DNA of 64,000 bases. It comes from Pleionea litopenaei. GTDB taxonomy: Bacteria > Pseudomonadota > Gammaproteobacteria > Enterobacterales > Kangiellaceae. The stretch spans positions 3,878,001 to 3,942,000 of the forward strand of contig NZ_CP133548.1 of NCBI RefSeq assembly GCF_031198435.1, given 5' to 3'. Below the pieces are notes generated by a model that did no database searches, was not told the origin of the DNA, and saw only the letters and a program-made list of their open reading frames with translations. Of this stretch, positions 34,237-43,960 are shown in pieces. The position numbers were made by a program, and so were the translations under genes. The first letter of the stretch is position 1, and every line of letters begins with the position of its first letter.

Positions 34237-35797
34237 AAGTGGATTACTGGTTCGTTTGGCTTTCGTAATTATTTTTGCAGCGCTTGCTGTAGGCTTTGTG
34301 ACAGGTCAAATTTTCTACCGTATAACTTACCTCGATGAAACGGCGAGCGCAGAACGATCGATCGGACAACTATTTAATTCCGTATCAAGGGCATTGTCAA
34401 CGGCTGTTTATGTTGGCGATATGGAACTAACGAAAGAAGTGATCGATGGTCTCATGTCAAATGACACGGTTGAAGGCGTAAAAGTAAAGACTGCTCAAAA
34501 ACAGGAAATGATGTTTGGAAACGTCGGGCTAACCTCTAAAACTTTTATTATTCAGCACCCATTCAGTCCAGAGGCTTCTGTCGGTGAAGTAATTCTATAC
34601 CCCGACTCTGAAGTCATCTCAAACCGAGCCAAGGCAATTGGCTTTGCAAATGCGAAGACACTCTTTGTGCAAGCGGCATTTCTAACGATCGTTGCGATTT
34701 TTATTGCGTATTATCTTATCACACGTCCGATGATCAATATTTCGAAAGAGCTCCACAAAATAGAGCCCGGTCAAGCACATCGAATCGATATCCCAGAGTT
34801 TCACAAAAGCAGCGAACTCGGCCTGTTGGTGAATGATATTAATAATCTCTTAGAACGTTCAGAGGCTCAGTTAAAAGAAGAGCGAGGTCTGAGAAAAGAA
34901 ATTGAAAAGTTAGAGCAACGTTTTCGAATGCTGTTTGACAATTCGGTTTCACCGATTGTCCTACTAGAACCGAAAGGAAATATTCTACTGTTTAATGACT
35001 CCTTCAATCAATTGGTTTCTCGAGCAGGGTTGAAGTTTAAAAGAAATTTTGGTGAGCTTCTGGTTGAGCTTTTTGTTGACGGTGAGTTAGCCATTGGCGC
35101 ACTAAAGGAGTCTTTGAGTAATGATGAGTTAGCCACTGGCGAATTAAGAATTGCAGCACAAACTGATGCAGAAATATGGGTGCATTTGGTGGTGGTTTCA
35201 ATAGTCTCTGAAGATTATCGAAAGTATTACCAAATTACTATGCATGATATTTCGAAAAGGAGAGTGGAGCTAGAATTGCTTAATCAGCAGGCATCTTACG
35301 ATGGATTAACAAAACTTTATAATCGACAATATGCGGAATCTAAATTAAGTGCAATGATAACCCTAAAGCAAACCTTTGTCATTGTGCTTATCGATTTGAA
35401 CGGTTTTAAAAAGGTGAATGATGAGCATGGTCATGAGGCTGGAGACGAACTTTTGGTTCACGTCGCGAAGCAAATTAAAGCATGTGTTCGACAAGACGAT
35501 ATGGCATGCCGCTGGGGCGGTGATGAGTTTGTTTTGATCTTGAATCTAAATGCCAAAGATCCCGTGTTGCGTATTGCTGAACAGCTCAATGAACGCATTA
35601 CTGCGCCTTACTTTCTTTCTAAAGTTAAAAAACAAGTAACGGTCGGAGCCAGTATGGGCGTCGCATTATATCCTCAAGATGGCGATACCATGGATCTAGT
35701 TTTGCATCGTGCTGATGATGCCATGTATCAAGTTAAGCGAGAGAAAGAAACAAACCCGAATATGTTTATCAAGTTCTTCGAGCATCGGACAGGGTAA
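34229..35797 (+). CDS. Membrane sensor diguanylate cyclase (PAS-GGDEF)
   Basis: This protein has 522 residues. Transmembrane helices lie at about 8-28 and 145-165 and enclose a ~115-residue periplasmic domain. A HAMP-like stretch (TRPMINISKELHKIEPGQ), a PAS domain (about 230-345) and a GGDEF domain (about 355-515) follow. The motif WGGDEFVLIL is intact and RQDD five residues before it forms the inhibitory site. It should make c-di-GMP in response to a periplasmic signal, probably from the binding protein encoded just upstream, whose gene it overlaps by eight bases. Confidence 0.92.
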   Translation: MNKSGLLVRLAFVIIFAALAVGFVTGQIFYRITYLDETASAERSIGQLFNSVSRALSTAVYVGDMELTKEVIDGLMSNDTVEGVKVKTAQKQEMMFGNVGLTSKTFIIQHPFSPEASVGEVILYPDSEVISNRAKAIGFANAKTLFVQAAFLTIVAIFIAYYLITRPMINISKELHKIEPGQAHRIDIPEFHKSSELGLLVNDINNLLERSEAQLKEERGLRKEIEKLEQRFRMLFDNSVSPIVLLEPKGNILLFNDSFNQLVSRAGLKFKRNFGELLVELFVDGELAIGALKESLSNDELATGELRIAAQTDAEIWVHLVVVSIVSEDYRKYYQITMHDISKRRVELELLNQQASYDGLTKLYNRQYAESKLSAMITLKQTFVIVLIDLNGFKKVNDEHGHEAGDELLVHVAKQIKACVRQDDMACRWGGDEFVLILNLNAKDPVLRIAEQLNERITAPYFLSKVKKQVTVGASMGVALYPQDGDTMDLVLHRADDAMYQVKREKETNPNMFIKFFEHRTG

Positions 35798-35799
35798 CG

Positions 35800-37682
35800 A
35801 TGTCTTTCGAGCAAAAAACTGGTTTCTCATTGTTCACGATTCAAAGTGACACAGAAAGAGTCAATTATCTTCGAAGAACACTTCTCTCGATCATTATCCT
35901 TTTAGTCTTGGTGTTAACGAACAACATTGTCTTTAATCAAGCGCAGTGGGTATACGAATTAATTTTTTGCGCTGTCTTTTTCGGCTTCTTGTATTATTTT
36001 TGTGCTCCCGATACGGTTAATATAGTTGCCGCTGTTGCTTTATGGACAGTAACTATTCTGGCCTCTTACTTTGGTTGGATGAATGATGGTCTGTATGATA
36101 CTTCTATAGTGATATTCCCGTGTATTTTAATATTTTCTTCATTTCTCGGGGGGTGGTACTCACCGTTTCTCTGGTCATCTATATGTTGGCAACGCTCTAT
36201 TTTTTCGCTTACGCCATGTCGGAAGGAATGATGTTAGGCGATTTACAAATGGACTCTTCTCCATGGGGTAAAGCGAATAACCTGGCGTTGATACTCGTTT
36301 TGTATGGAGTCAGTATCGCGATTATTGTACGGTTTGTGCGGGTGATTTTACGTCGCCTTTGGCTTGAGAGCACGCGCAGTGAGAAGATTAAAGCCAGAGC
36401 TCAGAAACTCGTAGAATATGATTTATTAACCCGCTTACCGAATGAAACACTGTGCAAGCAGCAATTTGAAAAGTATATGCACGACAGCCTCTTGGTTGAT
36501 CAACTGGTGGCGGTGATAACGCTTGATTTGAATAACTTTAAAGTCATCAATTCAAGTATGGGGCACGAAATTGGCGATAAAGTCATTTGTGAACTGGCCA
36601 TGCGTTTTGAAGATTTGAGTTTTGCACAAGCAGAAGCATTTCGAAACACTGGGAGCGAGTTTGTCTTCTTGCTGCAATCTGAGGACTATGATTCAGCCAT
36701 TGAATTTTGTCAGAGACTTTTGCAGTTGATCGGTGAACCGATTCAAATTCTTGAATATGAAGTAGAGCTATCCGGATCACTGGGTGTGGCTTTCGCTCCT
36801 TTTGACGGGACCAGTTACCATGTTTTAAGGCAGAAGTCTCATACCGCATTAAGTCATGCTAAAGAAGATCACGACGCAGGGTTTAAAATTTATGAGTCAG
36901 AAATGGACGCTTTTATTCGTGACCGATTGCGTTTGATAAAAGAATTGAAAATTGCAATTGAACAGGAGCAATTTCAACTATGGTATCAGCCGAAGGTGGA
37001 GCTATCGAGCGGAAAAATACTCGGGGCAGAGTCATTAATTCGCTGGGTAAAGCCTGATGGCAAAGTGATCTCGCCCTTTCATTTCATTTCGGTCGCGGAA
37101 GAATCTGGGTTGATCGCCGATATCGGTAATTGGGTGATAACCCAATCGATTGCCGACTGTAGTCGCTGGCATCAAATGGGGTTTGAAATCTCTGTAGCGA
37201 TTAATCTCTCACCAGGTCAATTTCGTCGGGGTGATATAGTAAGTACGGTGTCAAAAGCACTAAATTACGCTGAATTAGCTCCAGAGTATGTTGAACTAGA
37301 GATTACTGAGTCATTGTTTGTCGAAGACGATAATTCGACCAAGGATCAGTTAGATATGCTAGTGAATCGCGGAATGTCGATTGCGATTGATGACTTTGGA
37401 ACCGGCTACTCAAACCTTAATTATCTGAATAAATTCAATGCCTCTACGCTAAAAATTGATATGTCGTTTATTCGTAATATGACGAATGACAAACGTCAGC
37501 AGCATATTGTCGATGCGATTGTGCAAATGAGTAAAGCAATGGGTCTTAAGAATGTCGCTGAAGGCGTCGAAGATGAAGCAACGTCGACACTGCTTCAGTC
37601 TCTCGGATGTGAAGTTGCACAAGGGTATTTTTGGTCCAAGCCGGTACCTTTTGAAGAATTTGTTCACTTTCTCAAGCAGTAG
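35800..37682 (+). pseudogene. Membrane GGDEF-EAL protein, split by one-base frameshift
   Basis: Frame A (35800-36231) encodes an N-terminal membrane domain. Frame B (open from 36120 to 37682) encodes its last helices and then GGDEF and EAL domains. They join into about 627 residues if G6 at 36148-36153 is read as seven G, giving SSFLGGVVLTVSLVIYML across the break. The GGDEF core is degenerate (RNTGSEFVFLL), so cyclase activity is unlikely. The EAL core reads GAESLIRW with ELEITESLF, IDDFGTGYSNLNYL and AEGVEDE, so phosphodiesterase activity remains plausible. It lies two bases after the cyclase gene, as if to pair synthesis with breakdown. Mutation, phase variation and sequencing error are all possible. 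Confidence 0.82.
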
Positions 37683-37726
37683 AAATTCGTTACTATTACG
37701 CTTCCATTACTTGAATTATATTGATT

Positions 37727-38326
37727 ATGATTAAAAGTCACTTTTTTGCTTACATTAGTAAGATTCGCTGGCTACAACGCTGGGGATTGAAGCGTAATAC
37801 GCAATCAGAAAATGTTATGGAGCACTCCTGGGAAGTTGCTACCATTGCTCATGCATTAGGCTTGATTCGTAACAAACGTTTTTCGGGAAATATTGACGCA
37901 AATGCGTTAGCGGTTGCGGCAATGTACCACGATGTCAGTGAAGTAATAACGGGAGATATGCCATCTCCCATAAAGTACCATTCTCGAGAAATTACAGACG
38001 CGTATAAGTCAATTGAGCATCAGGCCGAACAGGAATTATTTTCTCTTCTTCCGGATGAATTGAAATCAGATTATGAAGCGGTACTATTAGAAAAAAACTT
38101 AACGGACGAGCAGCATCTATTAATTAAAGCTGCCGATACCATTTCTGCTTACATAAAATGTCAATTAGAAATCAATGCAGGAAATCAAGAATTTGTTAAA
38201 GCAGCCGAGCAGATAAGTGCTAAGCTACAAACCTTTGCGTTACCCGAAGTTGACTACTTTATGCAAGTCTTCTTCGACAGCTACTCGTTAACGCTCGATG
38301 AACTTATGAACTCAAACAATGAATAA
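37727..38326 (+). CDS. yfbR: 5'-deoxynucleotidase YfbR (HD domain)
   Basis: This protein has 199 residues, close to E. coli YfbR, which dephosphorylates deoxyribonucleoside 5'-monophosphates with a divalent metal. Metal-ligand motifs are NVMEHSWEVATIAHAL (first His), AMYHDVSEVITGDMPSP (HD pair and the nearby Glu/Asp) and a later Asp (IKAADTISAYIKC). The opening IKSHFFAYISKIRWLQRW also matches. I chose ATG 37727; the longer frame from TTG 37721 adds two residues. It overlaps the next gene by eight bases. Confidence 0.95.
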   Translation: MIKSHFFAYISKIRWLQRWGLKRNTQSENVMEHSWEVATIAHALGLIRNKRFSGNIDANALAVAAMYHDVSEVITGDMPSPIKYHSREITDAYKSIEHQAEQELFSLLPDELKSDYEAVLLEKNLTDEQHLLIKAADTISAYIKCQLEINAGNQEFVKAAEQISAKLQTFALPEVDYFMQVFFDSYSLTLDELMNSNNE

Positions 38327-39197
38327 TCGAATTAGCCGACAGCCACGACGCCTACTCTTTTTTTGGGCGTTATTGTTAAGTGTTAGCCTCGCAAACGTTG
38401 CAATACCTGTTTTTGCGCATGGTTCGAGTATTCGCTACTTGGCTAATGAAGGCGTCATGGTTTCTTCAACCCAGGGTAAAGTGCTCTTTGATCCTTTCTT
38501 TCATAACGATTTTGGACAATATCAAAAGGTACCTGAAGCCATTCGAAATCAATTGTTCAATCAGTTGCCTCCTTTCGATGGCATCGACTTTATTGTCATT
38601 AGTCACGCTCACGAAGATCACTTTTCGCCCGAAGATGTTCTTCGATACTTAACTTTAAATAATCGGTGTCGATTGGTCGCCCCTCAGCAAGCGGTTGCCA
38701 TCTTGAAGTTAGAGCCATCTTTCAATCTAGTAGCCGATAGAGTCGTAAGTGTGAATTTGCAAAAAGGGCAAGTAGCCTTTGAGCAACGGATTGGAGCGGT
38801 TGACTTTTCCGCGGTTAGAATTCCACATGCCGGTTGGCCGGGAAGAGCCGATATTGAAAATTTAATAGTCAGAGTCCAATTGGGCGACTCGAGTGTGATG
38901 CACTTTGGAGACGCCGATCCGGCAATGATGCATTTTATTGAGCAAAAGCCTTTTTTTGCTCGAAAGGCGCTTGATTTAGCTCTGCCTCCCTATTGGTTCT
39001 TAACCAGAGAGTCTGGTATCAATATTTTGAATGAAATTATAAAACCAAGCCAGATTATTGGCATTCATGTTCCTGTGACCGTGCCGGTTTTGCTTAGTCA
39101 ATCAACGTACGACTTCTTCTCCCGACCTGGAGAGTTGCGACTTATTATCAACAAGAATGACAATCAAAGCGTTAAAAACAACCCTAAAAAGAACTAA
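38319..39197 (+). CDS. Exported metallo-beta-lactamase-fold hydrolase
   Basis: This protein of 292 residues has a signal peptide (LLFFWALLLSVSLANVAIPVFA). The MBL-fold zinc motif is intact (ISHAHEDHFSPED) with later ligands in RIPHAGWPG, MHFGDADPAMMHF and the C-terminal IGIHVPVTV. It looks like an UlaG/YycJ-type hydrolase rather than an antibiotic-inactivating enzyme; there is no sign of a class B beta-lactamase loop. The substrate is unknown. It is translationally coupled to yfbR (8-bp overlap). Confidence 0.82.
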   Translation: MNNRISRQPRRLLFFWALLLSVSLANVAIPVFAHGSSIRYLANEGVMVSSTQGKVLFDPFFHNDFGQYQKVPEAIRNQLFNQLPPFDGIDFIVISHAHEDHFSPEDVLRYLTLNNRCRLVAPQQAVAILKLEPSFNLVADRVVSVNLQKGQVAFEQRIGAVDFSAVRIPHAGWPGRADIENLIVRVQLGDSSVMHFGDADPAMMHFIEQKPFFARKALDLALPPYWFLTRESGINILNEIIKPSQIIGIHVPVTVPVLLSQSTYDFFSRPGELRLIINKNDNQSVKNNPKKN

Positions 39198-40276
39198 TTA
39201 TTCTTCCGAAATCCAAACCCAAATCGTTTCTTCGTCAATTTGTCAGACGTTGATTTAAGCGCTTTACTCCACTCAAAAGCTTTCATTGGCTGACAATTTA
39301 AAAGGCGTTTAAAAAAGCTAGATTGAGTGCCTGGTTCGTGCTGCGATAAAAGCCTAACGATAGCTTTCGCTCGTTCTTGTGGCGTTCGGTTGGGTCGGTT
39401 TATTGAGTAGCTGTTCAATATTTTTGATAGACCACGATCTTTAAACCCAAGGGCAGACCAAGGAATGTCGAGCTGAGAGCTTCGCCATGCGAGTTTCTCA
39501 AAGTGTGGAAATAGGCAAATAAAATGTTGTCGTTCAATGTAAGGGTCATTGTGACTGATGACACTTTCAACATTCTCCATAATGGTATTAACTCTGTCTT
39601 GATTGAGAGCCTCTATTGACTCAATGCCATGACTAGCAGATAGTCGAGAAACTGCTGCAATCGGGATAGGCTTTTTTGTTTTTCGACTGCCATGATATTC
39701 ATCAAGTATTTTGATTACCGTGTCGTTATTCCGACAATATTGAAAGCTCACAAGCGCTAACTCAAATAGTTCATCGTCTTCAGTTTTTCCGGTATAGGCC
39801 GCGCAAACTGTCACCATTTTTATAGCATCAATAGGTTTGTTGGTTGGATTAATAATGTCTCTAGGCGTTAACTTTTCTCTTTCTTGAGATGTTTCTGTTG
39901 TATTCCAAATCGATTCTGAGCCTGACTCATCTTGCAAACGAAGCGGAGTTTTTGATGCTTCTTTGACAGAGGGTTCATTCTGAGTATTTAAATTGAGTTT
40001 GTCGATTTGCCTTTGTTCATGTTGTGCAGCTTTGGCTTCAGATAGTTGTCTTTCAACGAGAGCTAAGTCTTCATGTACCGCTCTTCCTAAATCAAGAAAT
40101 CGTTGTAATACATTTATTTCTTTTGCATAGTCCAGCTCACTATTATACAGACGCGCGAGTGTAAGGTAATTATCACAAGAAACCAGAGTATCATTCTTGG
40201 CGGCTTGCTTTTCACCGGTAACAATTTTTTCAATCAGAGAATGAGCGACTTTTCTCGTTAAAGCTTTCATTATCAA
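39194..40276 (-). CDS. Hypothetical protein with decayed DnaQ-like exonuclease fold
   Basis: This protein has 360 residues. The N-terminal ~65 are helical, followed by a charged linker. From about residue 150 the sequence follows the outline of DEDDh 3'-5' exonucleases: a first strand MVTVCAAYTG where active enzymes have V-D-x-E-T-T-G, then DDELFELALVSF, IPIAAVSRLSASHGI, ESVISHNDPYIERQHF (normally AHNxxFD) and PWSALGFKDRGLSKIL. The catalytic Asp/Glu of motif I and the Asp of motif II are missing, so I infer a dead or repurposed nuclease fold. It is paired with a TPR protein 26 bases upstream on the same strand. Confidence 0.6.
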   Translation of the reverse strand: MIMKALTRKVAHSLIEKIVTGEKQAAKNDTLVSCDNYLTLARLYNSELDYAKEINVLQRFLDLGRAVHEDLALVERQLSEAKAAQHEQRQIDKLNLNTQNEPSVKEASKTPLRLQDESGSESIWNTTETSQEREKLTPRDIINPTNKPIDAIKMVTVCAAYTGKTEDDELFELALVSFQYCRNNDTVIKILDEYHGSRKTKKPIPIAAVSRLSASHGIESIEALNQDRVNTIMENVESVISHNDPYIERQHFICLFPHFEKLAWRSSQLDIPWSALGFKDRGLSKILNSYSINRPNRTPQERAKAIVRLLSQHEPGTQSSFFKRLLNCQPMKAFEWSKALKSTSDKLTKKRFGFGFRKNN

Positions 40277-40302
40277 CCTTAAAATATATTTTATTATTCT
40301 AA

Positions 40303-41943
40303 TTAATTATTCTTGTTCGAAATACTTTGGGTAAGTCGAGTTAAATAGCGGCGCACGAGAGGCTGTAAATTCTTTGGCTGGTCTTGCAGCAATTCCGTTA
40401 GCTCCTCATCAGTAACATAGTTTATCGATTGGCGAAAGCTATTTTTGTGCTGTCGAAGTTTTTCGAGTTGCTTCAAAATTGAGTCTGTGTCGTTAAAGCC
40501 GATTAAATCAGTAACAGATTGAGATGACAGTAGATTCAAGTGAGCTTCGAATATTGAGTCAGGACTAGCTGAAGGAGCTTGTTGCAATAAATGAGTCATT
40601 TTCGAGCAAGCGGTAAACACTGTGTTGCCTAAGTCGTTGTTGGTGATAAAGGCGTGTCCTTCCGATGTAAAGCTGGTGAATTCGATGATTTCTTTGGCGC
40701 CCGATTTTCTGGTAACTAGTGACGTTAGCCAGTCCTTAAATGACGAATCTTTTCGTGCAAGGCTATAGCAGGTTGCGACATGTTGAAAGTTGCTTGATAG
40801 AAAAATTCTGACCAATGTCGGTTGCTTCAATTTAGCTAAGAGTCCCTTAGGTTCAAAATCGCCAACGTAAGAAAAGTCAAAGCGTGCAAGTGATTGTTCA
40901 ACTTTTTCGCAGAACTTATTTTGTTGACTTGAATACAATTCATTGTCGGTTGGTTTAAAGTTGTACTCAGGCTCAATCGTTGTGTTAATGATTTCTTGTG
41001 CGATGGTTAATGCCGTTTGTTTACTTTGATCATCGCCAATTTCTTCAATCAGCGCATACCAATCTTCATCGTTATCTATTTGATTGCGTTGGTCGCTTGA
41101 CTTAAGCTCGTTGTCAATTTCAACAGGCGATGTGACGGGGGCGGAGTGGGTTTTGCTCGGTTGATGTTCTTGATGGGAGCTGCTTGGTACGACTGCTTTA
41201 CCTCCGGTCCGGCAGATTTGAATTTGTTGTCTAATGAACTCTATTTGGTCAGTTTGGCTCTCCGATAAACATTTTAATGCGAGTTGATAATCATTGATCG
41301 CTGATTCAAAATTCTGTAACTGCTGGTTTACATTGGCTCGTTGATACCACCATTGCCATTGCTTAGCTGATATTTTTAGAGCCTGCGAGAGATCGTGAAG
41401 AGCAAGTTTCAAGGGCCTAATGGCAAAGTCGTTTCCTTGCGGATCCCTAATCTTATCTTCATTGTCGGACGGCGATTGAGCAATCCTTTGATAGAGTTGA
41501 GCGCGCTCGACTAACATCTCTGCTTTCTGTTCAGGGAATAAGCTAAATAGGTGTTCAAACCAGTCATGCATCTTTGAAGTTTGATTTAACGTGTACAACA
41601 CCTGAGCTTTCGTTAAATGAAGTTCTAAACTTTGAGAGAGTTGTTTGGTGGCTTTATTAAGGACTCGTAGAGCATCTATCGGCTCGTCTTGTTCAAGGTA
41701 AAGTTTCGATAACTTTATCCAATGACTCGCTACTTCAGGTTCACTTTTTATATTGTGCGTTATAACCGCTTTCGCTTTGTTCCACTGCTGAAGAGCGATA
41801 AAACTATCAACAATGATTTGATTGACGCGATCGTCAAGTCGATTAGTCTTGTAAAAAGGGAGTAAATGTTTAATCGCCGCGGTAGGGTTCCCGTCGTCCA
41901 AACACTTCTCAGCAGTCGCTAAGGCATCCATATTGGCATTCAC
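40303..41943 (-). CDS. TPR-containing hypothetical protein
   Basis: This protein has 546 residues without signal peptide or membrane helix. The N-terminal ~240 residues are tetratricopeptide-like helical pairs (HWIKLSKLYLEQDEPIDALR; WWYQRANVNQQLQNFESAIN). A polar low-complexity linker (about 255-290) follows, then a helical C-terminal region that I do not recognise. It probably acts as a protein-binding scaffold for its downstream partner, the decayed exonuclease-fold protein. An ATG four codons later (41931) is an equally possible start, and no clear ribosome site is seen. Confidence 0.65.
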   Translation of the reverse strand: MNANMDALATAEKCLDDGNPTAAIKHLLPFYKTNRLDDRVNQIIVDSFIALQQWNKAKAVITHNIKSEPEVASHWIKLSKLYLEQDEPIDALRVLNKATKQLSQSLELHLTKAQVLYTLNQTSKMHDWFEHLFSLFPEQKAEMLVERAQLYQRIAQSPSDNEDKIRDPQGNDFAIRPLKLALHDLSQALKISAKQWQWWYQRANVNQQLQNFESAINDYQLALKCLSESQTDQIEFIRQQIQICRTGGKAVVPSSSHQEHQPSKTHSAPVTSPVEIDNELKSSDQRNQIDNDEDWYALIEEIGDDQSKQTALTIAQEIINTTIEPEYNFKPTDNELYSSQQNKFCEKVEQSLARFDFSYVGDFEPKGLLAKLKQPTLVRIFLSSNFQHVATCYSLARKDSSFKDWLTSLVTRKSGAKEIIEFTSFTSEGHAFITNNDLGNTVFTACSKMTHLLQQAPSASPDSIFEAHLNLLSSQSVTDLIGFNDTDSILKQLEKLRQHKNSFRQSINYVTDEELTELLQDQPKNLQPLVRRYLTRLTQSISNKNN

Positions 41944-42121
41944 AATCAGTGGTATTCACAGTCGATATTTTGCGTCTTTTATATCAGAAATAGCGCATTG
42001 AAAGTAGAGACCCATTCTCATAATTACACGCTTGGTTGCAAAATAACCAGGTGTAAACTCGCACCAAGAAGCCGCGCCTGTTAAAACTAACTTGTAAGCT
42101 CTCAAAACAAGGAGATGGCTA

Positions 42122-43960
42122 ATGGCTAAGTATTGCGTATTAATCTCAGTGATTTGGCTGCTTTGGGGCTGTGGTAGTTCAAATTCGAACAATCCCCCTG
42201 ACTTAGCATCGGTTGAGTTACCCGAAGTGATTGAGTACGACCTCCAGCCAACGGTCGAAGTTATCGATGCTGCGGAGCAACAGCTGGAAGGATTAACCGT
42301 CACCGCTTTCATGGATCAATCATTTGCGCTTTTAGAACGTCGCAGCATCGATGATGTTATTGGAGCAAATAGAGAGAGTGAGTTTTCAGATCTCCCATTA
42401 CATTTGTCAAATATTTCAGATGAGTACTATTTACAGAGCATCGCCTTAAAATCATTCATTTTACAATCGCTGATAAACTATGATCTCACGGCCGAATCCG
42501 AGGAAACGAAAATTGGAGCCGCGATCTTTCGGCAATGGCTAGAAAGAGAGGTTGAAGCGGGTGACTACTATTTGCTGAGTTTTCCCGGAACCGCATATTT
42601 AGTTGGTTGGCCAAGTCAAACAGAATCTTACTTTACTCAAGTTCTAACCCTAGATAGTTCTGAACAAGTCGCGCGCTATTTAACCTTATTGAATCAAGTT
42701 GCACTACGGTTCGCACAAATTGAAACATTAGTGACTGTTCGAGCCAATGCTGGAATCATCGAGCCTTCGTATACATTACAACCTTCGATAGATTATCTAC
42801 AAAGTTTGGCAGACGTTCCTTACAATGAGCATCCTTTTTATCGACGTTTGCAAACGGCATTGCAAAGTGGGTTAGGGCTAACCGCAACAGAGCGCGACGA
42901 AGCTTTATTACTTGCCGCTGCAATGATAGAGAGAAGAGTTAAACCGGCTTATTTATCATTAGTGCAAACCTTGAATAGCTATTCTGAACAAGCGCCCGAT
43001 GAAATAGGCTTTTCACAATTTCCTAATGGGGCAGCGTTTTATCAATCTCAGTTGAATTACTTTACCGAAACGGAGCAAACCGCGGAGCAAGTTCATCAGT
43101 TAGGTCTCGACCAAATGGTTGCGATTCATCAGCAAATGCGTGAGCGATTTGCACTGCTAGGATATCCTTCGACGGGCTCAATCGCCCAGCTAATTAATCG
43201 AGCTAGGAATGAGTCTGGTGTGATACGTAGCCAATCGGCGGTCACTTTTTTCGAAAACTTAATCGCTGAAGCCTATGCTCAACTTCCGTTAGCATTTAAT
43301 CAAATACCCATTACGCCTGTTATCGTTGTCGGTGGCCCGACTGGTGGCTATTACATCGCTGGGTCTGATGATGGGAGTCGTCCAGGTGCTTTTTATGCGC
43401 AAACGAATCAAGATTTAAATTATTTAACCATGCCGACACTGGCCTATCACGAAGCCATTCCTGGACACCATTTGCAAATCGCTTTGTCACAAGAGTTACA
43501 GCTCCCTAGATATCGACGTGAAATACGATTTACTTCTTTTATTGAAGGTTGGGGATTGTACGCTGAGCGATTGGCCTTTGACTTGGGATGGTATCAGGAC
43601 GATATTTACGGTGACTTAGGAAGACTACAGTTTGAGGCGATGCGAGCTTCTCGACTGGTCATTGATACTGGTATTCATGCATTAGGGTGGAGCGTTCAAC
43701 AAGCTCAAAATTATTCTCAAACCAATGTTGGGTTTGCCGCGAGTCTACCAAGGTACAGTGTTTGGCCCGGACAAGCGACAGCTTACACCAGCGGTTCGTT
43801 AAAGTTACTTGAATTGAGGCAGCAGGCGCAAGACCAGTTAGGTAACGATTTCGATTACGGCGACTTTCACGACGCGGTTTTAAAAAATGGCTCAGTGTCT
43901 TTACGACAGGTTGAAGAATCGGTTAACCAATACATTATGACGACTTTGACTCAGCCTTAA
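42122..43960 (+). CDS. DUF885 family lipoprotein, putative metallopeptidase
   Basis: This protein has 612 residues. A short signal peptide ends at LLWGC, so lipid attachment is likely. The C-terminal half has the family motif YHEAIPGHHLQIALSQELQ (a HExxxHH-type metal site) and EGWGLYAERLAFDLGW (the downstream Glu). DUF885 proteins are predicted zinc peptidases, and the substrate is unknown. GGAG precedes the ATG by seven bases. The 3' end overlaps the convergent EamA gene by 26 bases. Confidence 0.88.
   Translation: MAKYCVLISVIWLLWGCGSSNSNNPPDLASVELPEVIEYDLQPTVEVIDAAEQQLEGLTVTAFMDQSFALLERRSIDDVIGANRESEFSDLPLHLSNISDEYYLQSIALKSFILQSLINYDLTAESEETKIGAAIFRQWLEREVEAGDYYLLSFPGTAYLVGWPSQTESYFTQVLTLDSSEQVARYLTLLNQVALRFAQIETLVTVRANAGIIEPSYTLQPSIDYLQSLADVPYNEHPFYRRLQTALQSGLGLTATERDEALLLAAAMIERRVKPAYLSLVQTLNSYSEQAPDEIGFSQFPNGAAFYQSQLNYFTETEQTAEQVHQLGLDQMVAIHQQMRERFALLGYPSTGSIAQLINRARNESGVIRSQSAVTFFENLIAEAYAQLPLAFNQIPITPVIVVGGPTGGYYIAGSDDGSRPGAFYAQTNQDLNYLTMPTLAYHEAIPGHHLQIALSQELQLPRYRREIRFTSFIEGWGLYAERLAFDLGWYQDDIYGDLGRLQFEAMRASRLVIDTGIHALGWSVQQAQNYSQTNVGFAASLPRYSVWPGQATAYTSGSLKLLELRQQAQDQLGNDFDYGDFHDAVLKNGSVSLRQVEESVNQYIMTTLTQP

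Noticed and set aside
38319-39197. Antibiotic-resistance metallo-beta-lactamase
   Set aside because: The zinc motif only shows the broad MBL fold; sequence around it resembles UlaG-type hydrolases rather than class B enzymes.
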